42,847 nt of DNA from the NCBI GenBank assembly GCA_945903645.1, contig CAMDOM010000025.1:1-42847 (forward strand). The letters are read 5' to 3'. Source of the DNA: Chryseobacterium gleum (GTDB lineage Bacteria > Bacteroidota > Bacteroidia > UBA10329). Under the pieces are notes generated by a model. The model saw nothing but the letters and a program-made list of their open reading frames with translations. It made no database searches and was not told where the DNA came from. The translations under genes were made by a program, and so were the position numbers. This document shows, piece by piece, positions 42,808 through 42,847 of this stretch (positions within the stretch are counted from its first letter, which is position 1; the number at the start of each line of letters is the position of its first letter).

Positions 42808-42847
42808 ATGCCTTTTTGGCTTATTTTCATGTTATTACTCACGTCCG
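42808..42847 (+). CDS. Possible start of a secreted/membrane protein cut by the window edge
   Basis: An ATG followed by PFWLIFMLLLTS, a hydrophobic run that would suit a signal peptide or membrane segment. Only 13 codons are visible, so this is a guess from composition. Confidence 0.25.
   Translation, partial: MPFWLIFMLLLTS

Overview
The window looks like the chromosome of a member of the Bacteroidota, probably a Flavobacteriales-type organism. The evidence is a type IX secretion (T9SS) toolkit (a giant SprB-repeat protein with a gliding-type C-terminal domain, a PorP/SprF partner, and two proteins ending in T9SS type A sorting domains). It also includes Bacteroidota-restricted small families (DUF3098, DUF6427, DUF6341-like), a DAHP synthase/chorismate mutase fusion, and many promoter -7 boxes of the Bacteroidota form TAnnTTTG rather than E. 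coli -10 boxes. Start codons rarely have a Shine-Dalgarno, and leaders are very short.

Layout. 1-3.6 kb (minus): the N-terminal part of a secreted alpha-2-macroglobulin-like protein cut by the window edge, a RelE/ParE-type toxin-antitoxin pair, and a flippase-like membrane protein. 3.6-11.6 kb: mostly metabolic genes, comprising an ArsC/Spx-like protein, an EamA exporter, purQ, an exported GH1 glycosidase, glycerol kinase, a TerC-like protein, a fatty-acid desaturase and a coupled alpha/beta hydrolase. 11.6-16.6 kb (minus): a GT39-type membrane glycosyltransferase, a GNAT acetyltransferase and leuS, which carries an in-frame palindromic repeat. 16.7-19.4 kb (plus): a tight operon ftsX-DUF3098-uppP-truB joining cell division, lipid-carrier recycling and tRNA modification. 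19.4-22.2 kb (minus): rbfA, a LolC/E-like permease and the DAHP synthase-chorismate mutase. 22.2-27.5 kb: a second GT39 protein, trpS, DUF6427, a DUF6341-like protein and purD. 27.8 kb: tRNA-Gln with its promoter and terminator.

27.9-38.4 kb (minus) is a surface-protein locus. A ~2,387-residue SprB-repeat protein with 25 repeats and an embedded P-domain is followed by PorP/SprF, a DUF547 protein and an oligosaccharide flippase. 38.7-42.8 kb (plus) holds an HTTM-DCC fusion membrane protein and two small T9SS cargo proteins. One is built from an unusual Ala-Asp-Ile-Ser repeat; the other has a clear signal peptide but no ATG (ATA stands in its place). A 49-residue ORF lies on the minus strand near the end.

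The best leads for undescribed biology are: the strict all-or-none covariation of two extra cysteines across the 25 SprB repeats; the ADIS-repeat T9SS protein; the HTTM-DCC fusion beside them; and the palindromic repeat inside leuS. I see no CRISPR array, insertion sequence, phage or replication origin.
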